Source: Alicyclobacillus acidocaldarius subsp. acidocaldarius Tc-4-1
GTDB taxonomy: Bacteria; Bacillota; Bacilli; Alicyclobacillales; Alicyclobacillaceae
Reading direction: 5' to 3'
Assembly: GCF_000219875.1 (NCBI RefSeq)
Contig: NC_017167.1
Location: 662,765 to 726,764 of the forward strand
Length of the DNA stretch: 64,000 nt
Shown: one piece after another, positions 18,285-27,614 of the stretch
Position numbering within the stretch: the stretch's first letter is position 1
Layout: every line of letters starts with the position of its first letter
Program-made: the position numbers and the translations under genes
The notes under the pieces: generated by a model
What the model was told of the DNA's origin: nothing
The model's input: only the letters and a program-made list of their open reading frames with translations
The model's database searches: none

Positions 18285-19293
18285 AGTGCAATGTGAGCGC
18301 CCATTTCAATTTCGTGTGTTGAACTGTGAGCCTATTTCGCGCGGCCAAGGGGAAGTGCTAGTCCGCGTAAAGCGTGTGGGTATTTGTGGGACAGATTTTC
18401 ACGCATACCGTGGGGAGCAGCCGCTCGTTACGTACCCACGAGTCCTCGGGCATGAGGTTGCAGGTGTTGTTGAAGATGTAGATTCAGGCGCTTCTCCGTT
18501 TTCTACGGGAGAGGTCGTGTGCCTATTTCCGTACAGGTCGTGTGGCAACTGTAAGGCCTGCCTACGAGGTAAGCCTAATTGTTGCAGAGCTCTCGATGTG
18601 ATCGGTGTAACGTCCGACGGAGGCATGAGTGAACTGATATCCGTTCCAGAATCTCAACTGGTAAGCTGTAACGGGCTTGACCTTGATCAAGCAGTCATTG
18701 TGGAGCCGCTCAGTATCGCAGCACATGCAGTGCGCAGAGCTTCCGTATCGAATGGCGACCACGTCCTCGTCATTGGGGCAGGTCCTATTGGAATTGCTGT
18801 TGCTCGGCTTGCAGCGCTTCGTGGAGCACACGTGTATATCACTGACCTCCGGCGTGACCGTCTAGAAGCAGCCGCGCAGTGGTGTGGGCCAGACCACGTA
18901 AATGTAATTCCAGGCGATATATCTTTGCAAGTGACGCGTGACTTGACAGCGGGCGACATGATGGAGATTGTGTTCGACGCGACGGGAAATAAACAGTCTA
19001 TGGAGTTTGCTTTGCAGTATGTGGGCCATGGTGGGCGTTTGGCCTTGGTTGGAATTGTACAAGATTCTTTGTGTTATCCGCATCCTGAAATTCATAAGAG
19101 AGAACTCACCTTATTGTCGTGTCGAAACGCCTTACGCGAGGACTTCCAATATGTCATCGAGCTCATGCGGAACAAGAAAATCGCGGTGGATGGGTACATC
19201 ACACATAGAGCTATGCTATGCGACGTCAAACACGTATGGACAGAGTGGGAGCTTTCGATGCGCAATATGGTAAAAGGTGTGTTTGAAGTATGA
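18277..19293 (+). CDS. Zinc-dependent medium-chain dehydrogenase (sugar or aldonate dehydrogenase)
   Basis: 338 aa of the MDR family. The catalytic zinc site is indicated by VGICGTDFHAY and LGHEVAG. The structural zinc lobe has Cys residues in CGNCKACLRGKPNCC. The NAD(P)-binding fold is VLVIGAGPIGIAVARLAA. Closest in style are L-threonine/sorbitol/L-galactonate dehydrogenases (COG1063), so oxidation of an aldonate or polyol is plausible. ATG 18277 begins just before the AKR stop; GTG 18265 is an alternative start. It is A+T-rich and sits in a three-gene cassette with the AKR and lactonase. Confidence 0.78.
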   Translation: MIKVQCERPFQFRVLNCEPISRGQGEVLVRVKRVGICGTDFHAYRGEQPLVTYPRVLGHEVAGVVEDVDSGASPFSTGEVVCLFPYRSCGNCKACLRGKPNCCRALDVIGVTSDGGMSELISVPESQLVSCNGLDLDQAVIVEPLSIAAHAVRRASVSNGDHVLVIGAGPIGIAVARLAALRGAHVYITDLRRDRLEAAAQWCGPDHVNVIPGDISLQVTRDLTAGDMMEIVFDATGNKQSMEFALQYVGHGGRLALVGIVQDSLCYPHPEIHKRELTLLSCRNALREDFQYVIELMRNKKIAVDGYITHRAMLCDVKHVWTEWELSMRNMVKGVFEV

Positions 19294-19323
19294 AAACTTA
19301 TTTTTTGATTGGAGAGGAATAAA

Positions 19324-20196
19324 GTGCCAGAACTGAAGCGCATAGATGCACATCAGCATTATTGGCGTATTGCACGGGGGGACTACGATTGGATGACAGC
19401 CGATATGAGATCGATTCGAAGGGACTACCTCCCTGAAGATTTAATGCCATCCCTAATTAAGCATAACTTTTCCGGCAGTATAGCGGTGCAAGCAGCTGCT
19501 ACGTATGAAGAGACTAACTTTCTTCTTGACCTTGCTGCGTCGGATTCCACTATTCTAGGTGTTGTTGGGTGGGTAGATCCGTATGATGAGCAGTGGATGA
19601 CAAGGATCGAGGCATATCGAAGAATACCTAAATGGCGGGGCTATCGGCTGATGGTGGAGTACTTGGACAATCCATATAGTCTTTTAGAGGGAACGAGTAA
19701 AGAGTTACTTATATACTCCTCACTAGAAAACATTTCAATAGACATCTTGGTTCGCTGTGACCAATTGAGCTTCGTGTTAGACCTCATCGACCGATTTCCG
19801 AATCTTAGAGTCATTCTTGACCACATGGGAAAGCCCACAATGAAACCAGAAGACTTTTCGCGTTGGGCAGAGTGTATCAAACAAATATCTTCCAACAAGA
19901 GGGTATACGTAAAAATATCAGGGATGGTAACAGAAGCAAAAAGAAGCTATGGGTGTTATATGCCTGATTTTGATTTCCATCCATATATCGATCATGTCGT
20001 CGATGTATTCGGACCACGACGGGTTGTATTTGGTAGCGACTGGCCTGTATGCCTTCTGGCGACTGGCTACAGCGAGGTTGTAGAAATAGTTGAGAGATAT
20101 CTTCAATCGAGGATGGATGCGTCCTTGTGGGAAGGTTTGTGGGGAACAAACGCTGCAGAATTTTATGGTCTTCAACGGGTGAGTGGAGATGTCTGA
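19324..20196 (+). CDS. Amidohydrolase-type sugar lactonase (L-fuconolactonase/L-rhamnonolactonase family)
   Basis: 290 aa, TIM-barrel metal hydrolase of the COG3618 group. The metal-binding HxH is in [11 protein letters not shown], later His residues are in VILDHMGKP, and the conserved Asp is in [10 protein letters not shown]. Family members open sugar lactones such as L-fucono-1,5-lactone or L-rhamnono-1,4-lactone. GTG 19324 is chosen, with GGAGAGGA (19311-19318) five bases upstream. It is A+T-rich and translationally coupled, as its end overlaps the araB start by 8 bases. Together with the AKR it would convert an aldose to the aldonate. Confidence 0.8.
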   Translation: MPELKRIDAHQHYWRIARGDYDWMTADMRSIRRDYLPEDLMPSLIKHNFSGSIAVQAAATYEETNFLLDLAASDSTILGVVGWVDPYDEQWMTRIEAYRRIPKWRGYRLMVEYLDNPYSLLEGTSKELLIYSSLENISIDILVRCDQLSFVLDLIDRFPNLRVILDHMGKPTMKPEDFSRWAECIKQISSNKRVYVKISGMVTEAKRSYGCYMPDFDFHPYIDHVVDVFGPRRVVFGSDWPVCLLATGYSEVVEIVERYLQSRMDASLWEGLWGTNAAEFYGLQRVSGDV

Positions 20197-21874
20197 GTAT
20201 TCGATCGGCGTGGACTACGGCACACAGTCTGGCCGCGCCGTTCTCGTGGAGATCGGGACCGGGCGCGAGATCACCAAGGCGGTCAAAAATTACACGCATG
20301 GCGTGATGGACGAGTACCTGCCGGATGGGGTGACGCGCCTCGGACCCGACTGGGCGCTCCAGCATCCGCGCGATTATGTGGAGGTCCTCGAGGAGACGAT
20401 TCCTCGGCTTCTCCGCGAGTCGGGCGTGCGGCCGGAGGACGTGATCGGCATCGGCATCGACTTCACGTCGTGCACGATGCTGCCCATTCGCGCGGACGGC
20501 ACGCCGCTCTGCTTGGAGCCGCGCTTTGAACGGCATCCGCACGCGTACGTGAAGCTCTGGAAGCACCATGCCGCGCAGGACGAAGCGAACAAGTTGAACG
20601 AGATTGCGCGCGAGCGCGGGGAGGCGTTTCTCGCGCGCTACGGCGGCAAGATCTCGTCGGAATGGATGATCCCGAAGATCTGGCAAATCCTCGACGAGGC
20701 GCCGGAGATCTACGATGCGGCGGACGCCATGGTGGAGGCGACCGACTGGATCGTCATGCAACTGACGGGCAAGCTCGTGCGCAGCTCGTGCCCGGCGGGG
20801 TACAAGTCCATCTGGCACAAGCGGACGGGGTATCCGAGCCGCGACTTCTTCAAGGCTCTTCATCCGCGCCTGGAGCACGTCGTGGAGGAGAAGCTCTGGG
20901 GGCCTATCCTGCCCATCGGATCGCGGGCAGGGGAGCTGACGGAGGCGATGGCGCGCCGCATAGGACTGGTGCCTGGGACGCCGGTGGCCGTGGGCAACGT
21001 GGATGCGCACGTGTCGATGCCGGCAGTCGGGATCACCGAGCCGGGCAAGATGCTGATGATCATCGGCACGTCGACCTGCCACGTCCTGTTGGGGACGGAG
21101 GAGCGCGCGGTGCCAGGCATGTGCGGCGTGGTGGAGGATGGCATCATTCCGGGGTACATGGGGTATGAGGCTGGGCAGTCCTGCGTCGGAGACCACTTCG
21201 AGTGGTGGATTGAAAACGGGGTGCCGCCGGCGTACTGGGACGAAGCGCGGCGCGAGGGCATCGGCATCCATGATCTCCTGACGCGCAAGGCGGCGAAGCT
21301 GAGACCGGGCGAGACGGGCCTTCTCGCACTCGACTGGTGGAACGGGAACCGATCCACGCTCGTCGACGCGGACCTCACGGGTCTTCTAATCGGCGCGACG
21401 CTCGCCACGAAGCCAGAGGATATCTACCGGGCGCTGATTGAGGCGACAGCGTACGGCACGCGGATGATTGTCGAGACCTTCCGGGCGAGCGGCGTGCCGG
21501 TCGACGAGATGTACGCGTGCGGCGGGATTGCGCAGAAGAACGCGCTGATGATGCAGATCTACGCGGACGTGCTCAACATGCCCATCTACATCGGCGCATC
21601 GACGCAGGCGCCGACGCTCGGAGCGGCGATGTTTGGCGCTGTGGCGGCGGGGAAGGCGCGCGGCGGATACGACTCCATTGAGGAGGCGGCGCGGGAGATG
21701 GGCAGCGTGCGCGAGAAGCCGTACGTTCCGAACCCGAGCGCCGTCAAGGTGTACGACGAGCTGTACCGCGAGTACACGCGCTTGTACGACTACTTCGGCC
21801 GCGGCGAAAACAATGTGATGAAGGTGCTGAAGCGCATCAAGAGCGCCGTGGCGCAGGAAGAGGTGAAGATATAG
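20189..21874 (+). CDS. araB: Ribulokinase-type FGGY kinase (AraB)
   Basis: 561 aa, the length of ribulokinase rather than of the roughly 490-aa rhamnulokinases. The N-terminal [16 protein letters not shown] is typical of AraB, and [20 protein letters not shown] is the C-terminal ATP motif. The mid-region [13 protein letters not shown] is also characteristic. It phosphorylates L-ribulose in arabinose catabolism; in this setting it may act on another ketose. ATG 20189 lies within the lactonase stop region. It is distinctly G+C-rich, unlike the genes on both sides, so it is an island of host-like composition between two A+T-rich blocks. No araA or araD is present in the window. Confidence 0.85.
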   Translation: MSEYSIGVDYGTQSGRAVLVEIGTGREITKAVKNYTHGVMDEYLPDGVTRLGPDWALQHPRDYVEVLEETIPRLLRESGVRPEDVIGIGIDFTSCTMLPIRADGTPLCLEPRFERHPHAYVKLWKHHAAQDEANKLNEIARERGEAFLARYGGKISSEWMIPKIWQILDEAPEIYDAADAMVEATDWIVMQLTGKLVRSSCPAGYKSIWHKRTGYPSRDFFKALHPRLEHVVEEKLWGPILPIGSRAGELTEAMARRIGLVPGTPVAVGNVDAHVSMPAVGITEPGKMLMIIGTSTCHVLLGTEERAVPGMCGVVEDGIIPGYMGYEAGQSCVGDHFEWWIENGVPPAYWDEARREGIGIHDLLTRKAAKLRPGETGLLALDWWNGNRSTLVDADLTGLLIGATLATKPEDIYRALIEATAYGTRMIVETFRASGVPVDEMYACGGIAQKNALMMQIYADVLNMPIYIGASTQAPTLGAAMFGAVAAGKARGGYDSIEEAAREMGSVREKPYVPNPSAVKVYDELYREYTRLYDYFGRGENNVMKVLKRIKSAVAQEEVKI

Positions 21875-21925
21875 TGAGGGAACCGAACAAAAGAAAACAA
21901 ACATTTAAGAGCTAAATAAAGATAT

Positions 21926-21950
21926 AAACAGATAGAAAACCACAAAAACA
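21926..21950 (+). promoter_or_regulatory. Candidate operator (AAACA repeats) ahead of the sugar ABC operon
   Basis: AAAC repeats at 21926, 21937 and 21946 match the rhaB site base for base over much of its length (both have AAAC, then AAAAC, then an ACAAAACAG-like core). They lie directly upstream of a good promoter. Further AACAAAA repeats occur at 21886-21903. Confidence 0.5.
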
Positions 21951-21951
21951 G

Positions 21952-21980
21952 TTGATTTGAAGTGTTGTGTGTAGTACACT
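21952..21980 (+). promoter_or_regulatory. Promoter of the sugar ABC transporter/fucose operon
   Basis: TTGATT (21952-21957) and TACACT (21975-21980) have a 17-base spacer. The A-rich operator abuts its upstream edge. The first start codon (TTG 22028) follows GAGGAGAGGGG. Confidence 0.6.
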
Positions 21981-22027
21981 GAAAGTTAGAAAGCGATTTC
22001 AACTCGCTCTGAGGAGAGGGGTTTCAC

Positions 22028-23503
22028 TTGCTAGAATTGCGCGGTATATCAAATCATTCGCTGGCACTAAGGTACTAGATGATGTCTCCTTTGTTGCTTA
22101 TCCAGGCGAGGTACACGCTCTAGTTGGACAAAACGGAGCCGGAAAAGCACGCTCATGAAGATTCTGTCTGGAGCTTACACGGCCGATGAGGGTGTGATTC
22201 TGATTGATGGGCGCGAGGTGGCAATATCGAACCCGCGCGATTCGGAGGGGGTTGGTATAGGAATCGTATACCAAGAGTTGAGTCTATTCCCCCACCTAAC
22301 GGTCGCCCAAAATATATTGTTCGGTGTTGAGCCGGGTTCTCGGTTGGGTTTTTAGACGACCGGAAGGCGGTGGAAATGGCTAAGCTGGAACTTGAGAGAC
22401 TTGGAGTGACTATCAATCCTCGGGCACCGGTTGCTCGGCTTAGTGTCGGTCAGCAGCAAATTTGCGAAATTGCCAAAGTAATACACAAGCATCCGAGAAT
22501 TGTTATTTTAGATGAGCCCACAGCTTCACTTACACTGTCGGAAACTCAAGCTCTCTTTCGAGTCATTAAGGCTATGAAAGAGGAAGGACTTACGATAATA
22601 TTTATCAGTCATCATATGGAGGAAATTTTTGAAATAGCAGATCGTTGCACGGTTCTTCGGGATGGAAAGGTTGTATATACAGGTTTAGTAAAAGAATTAG
22701 ATGAACGTCGTCTTGCTGAGCTAATGGTTGGTCATACAATTGGTGAGTTCTATCCTGAACGGTCAAATCGACCTAGGAAAGAAGTCGCGCTGAAGCTTGT
22801 GGACTTCGGGGGACGTGGTGTGGGTCCCATTTCGTTAGAAGTCTGTTATGGTGAGATTTTGGGTATTTCTGGTCTGGTTGGATCCGGAAGATCAGAATTG
22901 CTTCGCATGATATTTGGAGCTGATAAAAGTGAGTATGGAGAGATGTACATTGACGGAAAGCGCGTTCAGATCCATTCTCCTAGGGACGCAATACGCCATG
23001 GCTTGGCCTTCGTGACAGAGGACAGGCGTGTGGATGGTTTGAATCTTCAATTATCAGTAGAATTTAACTTGAATCTTCCGAGTCTCCTTCTTGGAAATAG
23101 AAGGTCATTCTTGGGGGTTGTAAACAATGATGAGGAACGGCGTATCTCTGAGCAAATGTGCGAAGCCACCAGGGTGAGGTGTGCCTCTATCAATCAGCGT
23201 GTATGGATGCTGAGTGGCGGAAATCAGCAAAAGGTAGCTATAGCAAAGTGGATACCTACGAATGCTCGGATATTTCTCCTTGACGAACCAACCAAGGGTA
23301 TAGATGTAGTATCAAAATCTGAGATATACAAGACGATTAATAAACTTGCAGATGAAGGTAACGCAGTGATTGTTGTGTCGTCATATAATCCCGAGCTGAT
23401 TGGTCTATGCGACAGAATTGTCACCATGGCACACGGACAAATAACAAAGGAATTCACGAAGGGTGTCTCTGAAGCGGAATTGTTACTGGCTCAGGGGTTA
23501 TGA
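22028..23503 (+). pseudogene. Sugar ABC transporter ATPase (RbsA type), three single-base frameshifts
   Basis: Two-domain sugar-import ATPase of about 490 codons. The protein would begin [20 protein letters not shown] from TTG 22028. Frame breaks occur at an A3 run (22051-22053), at an A4 run inside Walker A (22143-22146, where GQNGAGK should continue [11 protein letters not shown]) and at a T5 run (22349-22353). One added base at each run restores a full protein. The remainder from 22370 is intact: LSVGQQQICEIAKV signature, VILDEPTASL Walker B, a second domain with the degenerate GLVGSGRSELL, LSGGNQQKVAIAKW and FLLDEPTKGID. If the breaks are real the transporter has no motor. Confidence 0.8.
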
Positions 23504-23539
23504 CTACGTACGATACTTGTCAACAGGGGTGAAGTGCAT

Positions 23540-24547
23540 ATGGGACACATGGTAAGTGCGTCGGCTTCCGATAATAAGTTGGGGTCAAGTCGCCTTAAAG
23601 TATCGTTGAGGAACGCGCTGAATGCGTCACTGGTGTTTGCGGGATTGGTCGTATTGGTAATTGTTTTCTCGCTTCTATCGAAGTCATTCCTTACGTTTTC
23701 GAATATATTTCAAATCCTTCAGCAAGTAGCGGTTGTGGGCATACTGTCAATCGGCCAGGCCTTCGTTATCATCACAGCTGGTATTGACATGTCGCAAGGC
23801 TCGGTTATTGATTTGGTAGGTATTGCAACAGGGTTGCTTCTAGCACATCACTACCCAATCTGGATATCAGTTGTGGCAGGGCTGTTAATCGGAGTGGCGA
23901 CTGGTCTTGTAAACGGATTGCTCATTACTCTGGCAAAAATACCTCCTTTTATCGCGACACTAGGCACAATGAGTATAGATGCTGGAATTGCCCTGATCAT
24001 TCCAAACGGCCAACCCGTATTTGGTATACCTCAATCTGTATATAATTTTGGAAATGGAGGTGTTTTGAAGATAATCCCCAATATCGCTCTATTGATGATA
24101 GTGCTTGCGGTTGTGTTTCATTTTGTTCTCAGCAAGACAAAGTTTGGTAGATATACGTACGCTGTCGGTAGCAACCCTCTTGCTGCTAGACTCTCGGGTA
24201 TGCGGGTAAATCGCCACATCATTTTCGTCTACATCTTAAGCGGTGTCTTGTCTGCAGTCGGTGGCATCGTCATGTTGGCTTGGGTGAACTCTGCAATGCC
24301 TGATATGGGGACTAATTACCAATTGAATTCGATTGCCGCGGTTGTGATTGGGGGAGCTAGCCTTTTTGGCGGTGAAGGCACAGTTTGGGGGAGCATGATT
24401 GGCGCCTTGCTGATGGCTGTGCTCGCAAATGGCTCCCAATTGGTGGGTATATCGTCGTATTGGCAGAGCGTCTTGTTAGGAATCGTCGTTGTGTTGGCCG
24501 TCTTTATTGATGGGTTCAGGCGGCGGGCGGCTGATTCAAACGCCTAA
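23540..24547 (+). CDS. Sugar ABC transporter permease (RbsC type)
   Basis: 335-aa inner-membrane permease with 8-10 hydrophobic segments. Family hallmarks are VVGILSIGQAFVIITAGIDM, SQGSVIDLVG, the loop GSNPLAARLSGMRV and VIGGASLFGGEGTVWGS. It would pair with the RbsA-like ATPase upstream and the lipoprotein downstream to import a monosaccharide, probably L-fucose or L-rhamnose from the operon content. ATG 23540 is preferred over GTG 23534 because AGGGGTGAA ends about seven bases before it. It is A+T-rich like its neighbours, with no frame damage. Confidence 0.88.
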   Translation: MGHMVSASASDNKLGSSRLKVSLRNALNASLVFAGLVVLVIVFSLLSKSFLTFSNIFQILQQVAVVGILSIGQAFVIITAGIDMSQGSVIDLVGIATGLLLAHHYPIWISVVAGLLIGVATGLVNGLLITLAKIPPFIATLGTMSIDAGIALIIPNGQPVFGIPQSVYNFGNGGVLKIIPNIALLMIVLAVVFHFVLSKTKFGRYTYAVGSNPLAARLSGMRVNRHIIFVYILSGVLSAVGGIVMLAWVNSAMPDMGTNYQLNSIAAVVIGGASLFGGEGTVWGSMIGALLMAVLANGSQLVGISSYWQSVLLGIVVVLAVFIDGFRRRAADSNA

Positions 24548-24564
24548 TCCGCTTGATCATAAAA

Positions 24565-24685
24565 TGAGCGTTTTGCAGAATTAACGTTCGCGACGTATTT
24601 GGCGCTATATGTAGCGTGGCAGTGGTAGTTTACACACTATATATAGGCGAAAAACGGTAACAAATCGAATTCTGCAAAACGCTCA
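24565..24685. repeat. 121-bp element with perfect 18-bp terminal inverted repeats
   Basis: TGAGCGTTTTGCAGAATT (24565-24582) and its exact reverse complement (24668-24685) bracket 85 bases. These contain a small hairpin (CGCT-ATATGT-AGCG) and several TA-rich stretches. It fills most of the permease to binding-protein gap. It could be a MITE-like element or a large mRNA stem-loop that separates expression of the binding protein from the membrane genes. No clear target duplication was found. Confidence 0.6.
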
Positions 24686-24720
24686 AAATCACTTCAAAAA
24701 GAGTTCTGAGGGGCGATGAG

Positions 24721-25761
24721 ATGATGAAAAAGACAAGCTCGACACTGCAGAAGAAAGGTTTCTTGGGTGCCGCTGTATGTGTAGCGGCGTCGCTGGCAGT
24801 GGGCTGTGGCACCGGTGTGTCCCACACAGAGACGAATGTACAAAACGGTACGTCTGCCGCAGCCTCCACTAAACACTACACTTTCGAATTAATTACGAAG
24901 TCCAATGACTCGCCGTACTGGCTAGCAGTCAAGGACGGAGCAGATGACGCGGCTAAGAAGTACGGGGTCACAGTGACCTTCGAGGCGCCCGCCACCGAGA
25001 CCGATTTGACAACACAGTTGTCAATGTTCAACAACGCGGTTACAGCGCACGTGGATGGTATTATCTTAGCCGCTCAAAACCCGTCAGCCCTCGTGGGTCC
25101 TGTTGAACATGCCGAGAAACAAGGCATACCTGTCGTCACCGTAGACTCTGGTGTGAGTCCTAATGTCTCCGATTGCTTCTTGGCGACGAATAACATTGCT
25201 GCAGCTGAGGCAATTGCTCAGTACGCCGCTCAGAAGGTGCATGGAAAAGGCCAGTATGCGATTATCGACTTTAATCAAGAATCTAGTACTGGGATTCAGC
25301 GGCCTCAAGGTTGGCAATTGGGTATGAAGAAATATCCAGGGCTTAAGTTTGTTGGTATGCAACTTTGCAACAACAGCATTGCGACTGCTGAGGCTGAGGC
25401 AGAAACTTTTCTGCATGCTCATCCGAATATCAACTTAATGTTCGGGGCAAATGACAGGTGTGTGCTCGGCATAGCCAATGCAATACAAGCAATGGGGCTG
25501 AAGGGTAAGGTGTTCGTAGCCGGGTTCGACGCCGACATGGGCGAGGTTGGTGACATTAAATCAGGGCTAATCAATGCTGCGATTCTTCAGTATCCTTACC
25601 AAATGGGATACGAGGCAGTGGAGGAACTTGTCGCAATTAAGCATGGGCAGCACGTTCCTAAGCAGATTGATACCCCGTATATGCTTGTTACGACTCAAAA
25701 CGTGAATAGCCCGGCAGCTGTTAAGGCTATCAGTCAGTACATCCAGGGGTATAAGGGTTGA
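24721..25761 (+). CDS. Sugar-binding lipoprotein of ABC transporter (RbsB type)
   Basis: 346 aa. Basic N terminus [12 protein letters not shown], hydrophobic stretch and lipobox LAVGC give a membrane-anchored extracellular lipoprotein. The periplasmic-binding-protein fold of pentose/hexose type follows: [47 protein letters not shown], then [12 protein letters not shown] and [14 protein letters not shown]. It delivers the sugar to the permease at 23540. GAGGGGC precedes the ATG. It lies after the 121-bp inverted-repeat element, which may set its expression level. The ligand is not evident from sequence; 6-deoxyhexoses are the best guess from context. Confidence 0.88.
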   Translation: MMKKTSSTLQKKGFLGAAVCVAASLAVGCGTGVSHTETNVQNGTSAAASTKHYTFELITKSNDSPYWLAVKDGADDAAKKYGVTVTFEAPATETDLTTQLSMFNNAVTAHVDGIILAAQNPSALVGPVEHAEKQGIPVVTVDSGVSPNVSDCFLATNNIAAAEAIAQYAAQKVHGKGQYAIIDFNQESSTGIQRPQGWQLGMKKYPGLKFVGMQLCNNSIATAEAEAETFLHAHPNINLMFGANDRCVLGIANAIQAMGLKGKVFVAGFDADMGEVGDIKSGLINAAILQYPYQMGYEAVEELVAIKHGQHVPKQIDTPYMLVTTQNVNSPAAVKAISQYIQGYKG

Positions 25762-25814
25762 GTATCTCGGTGGGCACAGGTCGAGCACCTGTGCCCACGC
25801 AAGGAGTGATCAGG

Positions 25815-27578
25815 ATGCAGTTCAACTTGAAGATCGGCATTAGGCCAATAGTTGATGGTCGCTTCGGAGGTATTAGAGAAAGCCTGGAACCTATTACCAT
25901 GCAAATGGCTCATCGTGTGGGTGAGCTGCTCCGCACGCATGTACGCAAGCCAGACGGAAGCCCCGTCGAGTGCCTTGTTCCTGATTTTTGCATTGGAGGG
26001 GTCGCTGAAGCTGTAAAGGCGGACAAGTGGTTTGCTTCTCAGGGCGTCGCGGCAGTGATTTCGGTAACTCCGTCTTGGTGCTATCCGCTTGAGACAATTT
26101 TTAGAGATAGAACAATTCCGCAAGCGATATGGGGCTTCAATGGTACAGAACGCCCAGGAGCGGTTTACTTGTCCGCAGCGGTTGCTGCACTGTCGACTTT
26201 AGGTATACCGGTTTTCGCAATATACGGTTCGGACGTACAAGATGTGAATGATGCGACTTTACCGGCCGACGTACAGCGAAAGCTAATACAATTTGCTAAG
26301 GCGGCTACGTCTGTGGCAGCAATGAAAGATAAGTCATACCTGTCGGTCGGATACGTGTCGATGGGGATCGCGGGTTGCCTGATCGACGAATCGTTCTTTA
26401 GTGATTATTTGGGCATGAGAGTCGAGTATGTGGATATGACGGAGTTTGTGCGCAGAATAGAACGGGGGATTTTTGATCCCGATGAGTTGGAGCGGGCGCT
26501 TAAGTGGGTACAGAAGTATTGCAAAGAGGGAGATGACCGAAATCCTCCCGCGGAGCGACGTAGCAAAGCTCAGAAGGATAGGGATTGGGAGTTCGTTGTG
26601 AAAATGACCCTCATCATGAAGGATTTGATAGAAGGGAATGATAGACTGAAAGGGCTCGGTTACCCAGAAGAGTCTTTCGGGCATGCGGCTATCGCGGCCG
26701 GGTTTCAGGGTCAAAGATCTTGGAGTGACCACTTTCCAATTAGCGATTTTATGGAGAGCATCCTATGTTCGTCCTTCGACTGGAACGGGCCCAGGCGTCC
26801 TTACATAGTGGCGACGGAGAATGATTCGTTAAATGCGGTATCCATGCTATTCGGATATCTACTCACAGGAACAGCTCAAATATTTGCAGATGTTCGAACC
26901 TACTGGAGTCCAGAAAGTATTCAAAGGGCAACAGGATGGAAGCCTACTGGCCAATCGGAAAATGGATTTCTACACCTCATCAATTCAGGGCCAGCTGCGT
27001 TGGATGGCACCGGCGCTGCAACTCGAGATGGCAAGCCGGTCATAAAGCCATTCTGGGAGATGACGGAACAGGACATCGAATCCTGTCTAGAATCGGTGAC
27101 TTGGTGTCCTGCCTATGACTATTTCAAGAATGGGGGATTTTCTTGTAGATATGTAACAAAAGGTGGGATGCCAGTAACCATTATACGGTTGAATAGGATT
27201 CGTGGAGTAGGTCCTGTGCTTCAATTGGCAGAGGGTTACACGATCGATCTTCCACCTGAGGTAAGTCGAACTATCGACGAACGAACCAATCCGACGTGGC
27301 CAAGTACGTGGTTTGTGCCGAAATTAACCGGCAGTGGCGCCTTTGAGTCGGTTTATACGGTGATGGACAATTGGGGGAGCAATCATTGCGCGATATGTTA
27401 TGGACATATCGGTTCGGAACTCATCACCCTAGCGTCGATGTTGAGAATCCCAGTGCCCATGCATAATGTAGAGAGCTCGAGAATCTTCAGGCCGAGAGTT
27501 TGGTCACAGTTTGGTCACGACGACGGCATCGGGGCTGATTTCCGAGCCTGTGCTGCATTTGGTCCGCTGTACGCGTGA
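25815..27578 (+). CDS. fucI: L-fucose isomerase
   Basis: 587 aa, the length of FucI (about 590). It converts L-fucose to L-fuculose in the cytoplasm and also acts on D-arabinose in known enzymes. The start [25 protein letters not shown] is diagnostic. Metal and substrate region residues are seen in [32 protein letters not shown] and the C-terminal [30 protein letters not shown] precedes ATG 25815. It is A+T-rich, starting about 50 bases after the binding-protein gene. It is not a RhaA-type L-rhamnose isomerase, which is shorter and different in sequence. Confidence 0.93.
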   Translation: MQFNLKIGIRPIVDGRFGGIRESLEPITMQMAHRVGELLRTHVRKPDGSPVECLVPDFCIGGVAEAVKADKWFASQGVAAVISVTPSWCYPLETIFRDRTIPQAIWGFNGTERPGAVYLSAAVAALSTLGIPVFAIYGSDVQDVNDATLPADVQRKLIQFAKAATSVAAMKDKSYLSVGYVSMGIAGCLIDESFFSDYLGMRVEYVDMTEFVRRIERGIFDPDELERALKWVQKYCKEGDDRNPPAERRSKAQKDRDWEFVVKMTLIMKDLIEGNDRLKGLGYPEESFGHAAIAAGFQGQRSWSDHFPISDFMESILCSSFDWNGPRRPYIVATENDSLNAVSMLFGYLLTGTAQIFADVRTYWSPESIQRATGWKPTGQSENGFLHLINSGPAALDGTGAATRDGKPVIKPFWEMTEQDIESCLESVTWCPAYDYFKNGGFSCRYVTKGGMPVTIIRLNRIRGVGPVLQLAEGYTIDLPPEVSRTIDERTNPTWPSTWFVPKLTGSGAFESVYTVMDNWGSNHCAICYGHIGSELITLASMLRIPVPMHNVESSRIFRPRVWSQFGHDDGIGADFRACAAFGPLYA

Positions 27579-27614
27579 GAAAGCTGCCTGAACGCTACAA
27601 GGGGTATGGAAGAT

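Noticed and set aside
21967-22158. A short separate gene encoding only a Walker A segment
   Set aside because: It continues, after single-base corrections, into the ABC ATPase and is better treated as part of that broken gene.
25815-27578. Reading the isomerase as L-rhamnose isomerase
   Set aside because: Length (587 aa) and the [18 protein letters not shown] start are those of FucI, not of the shorter RhaA.
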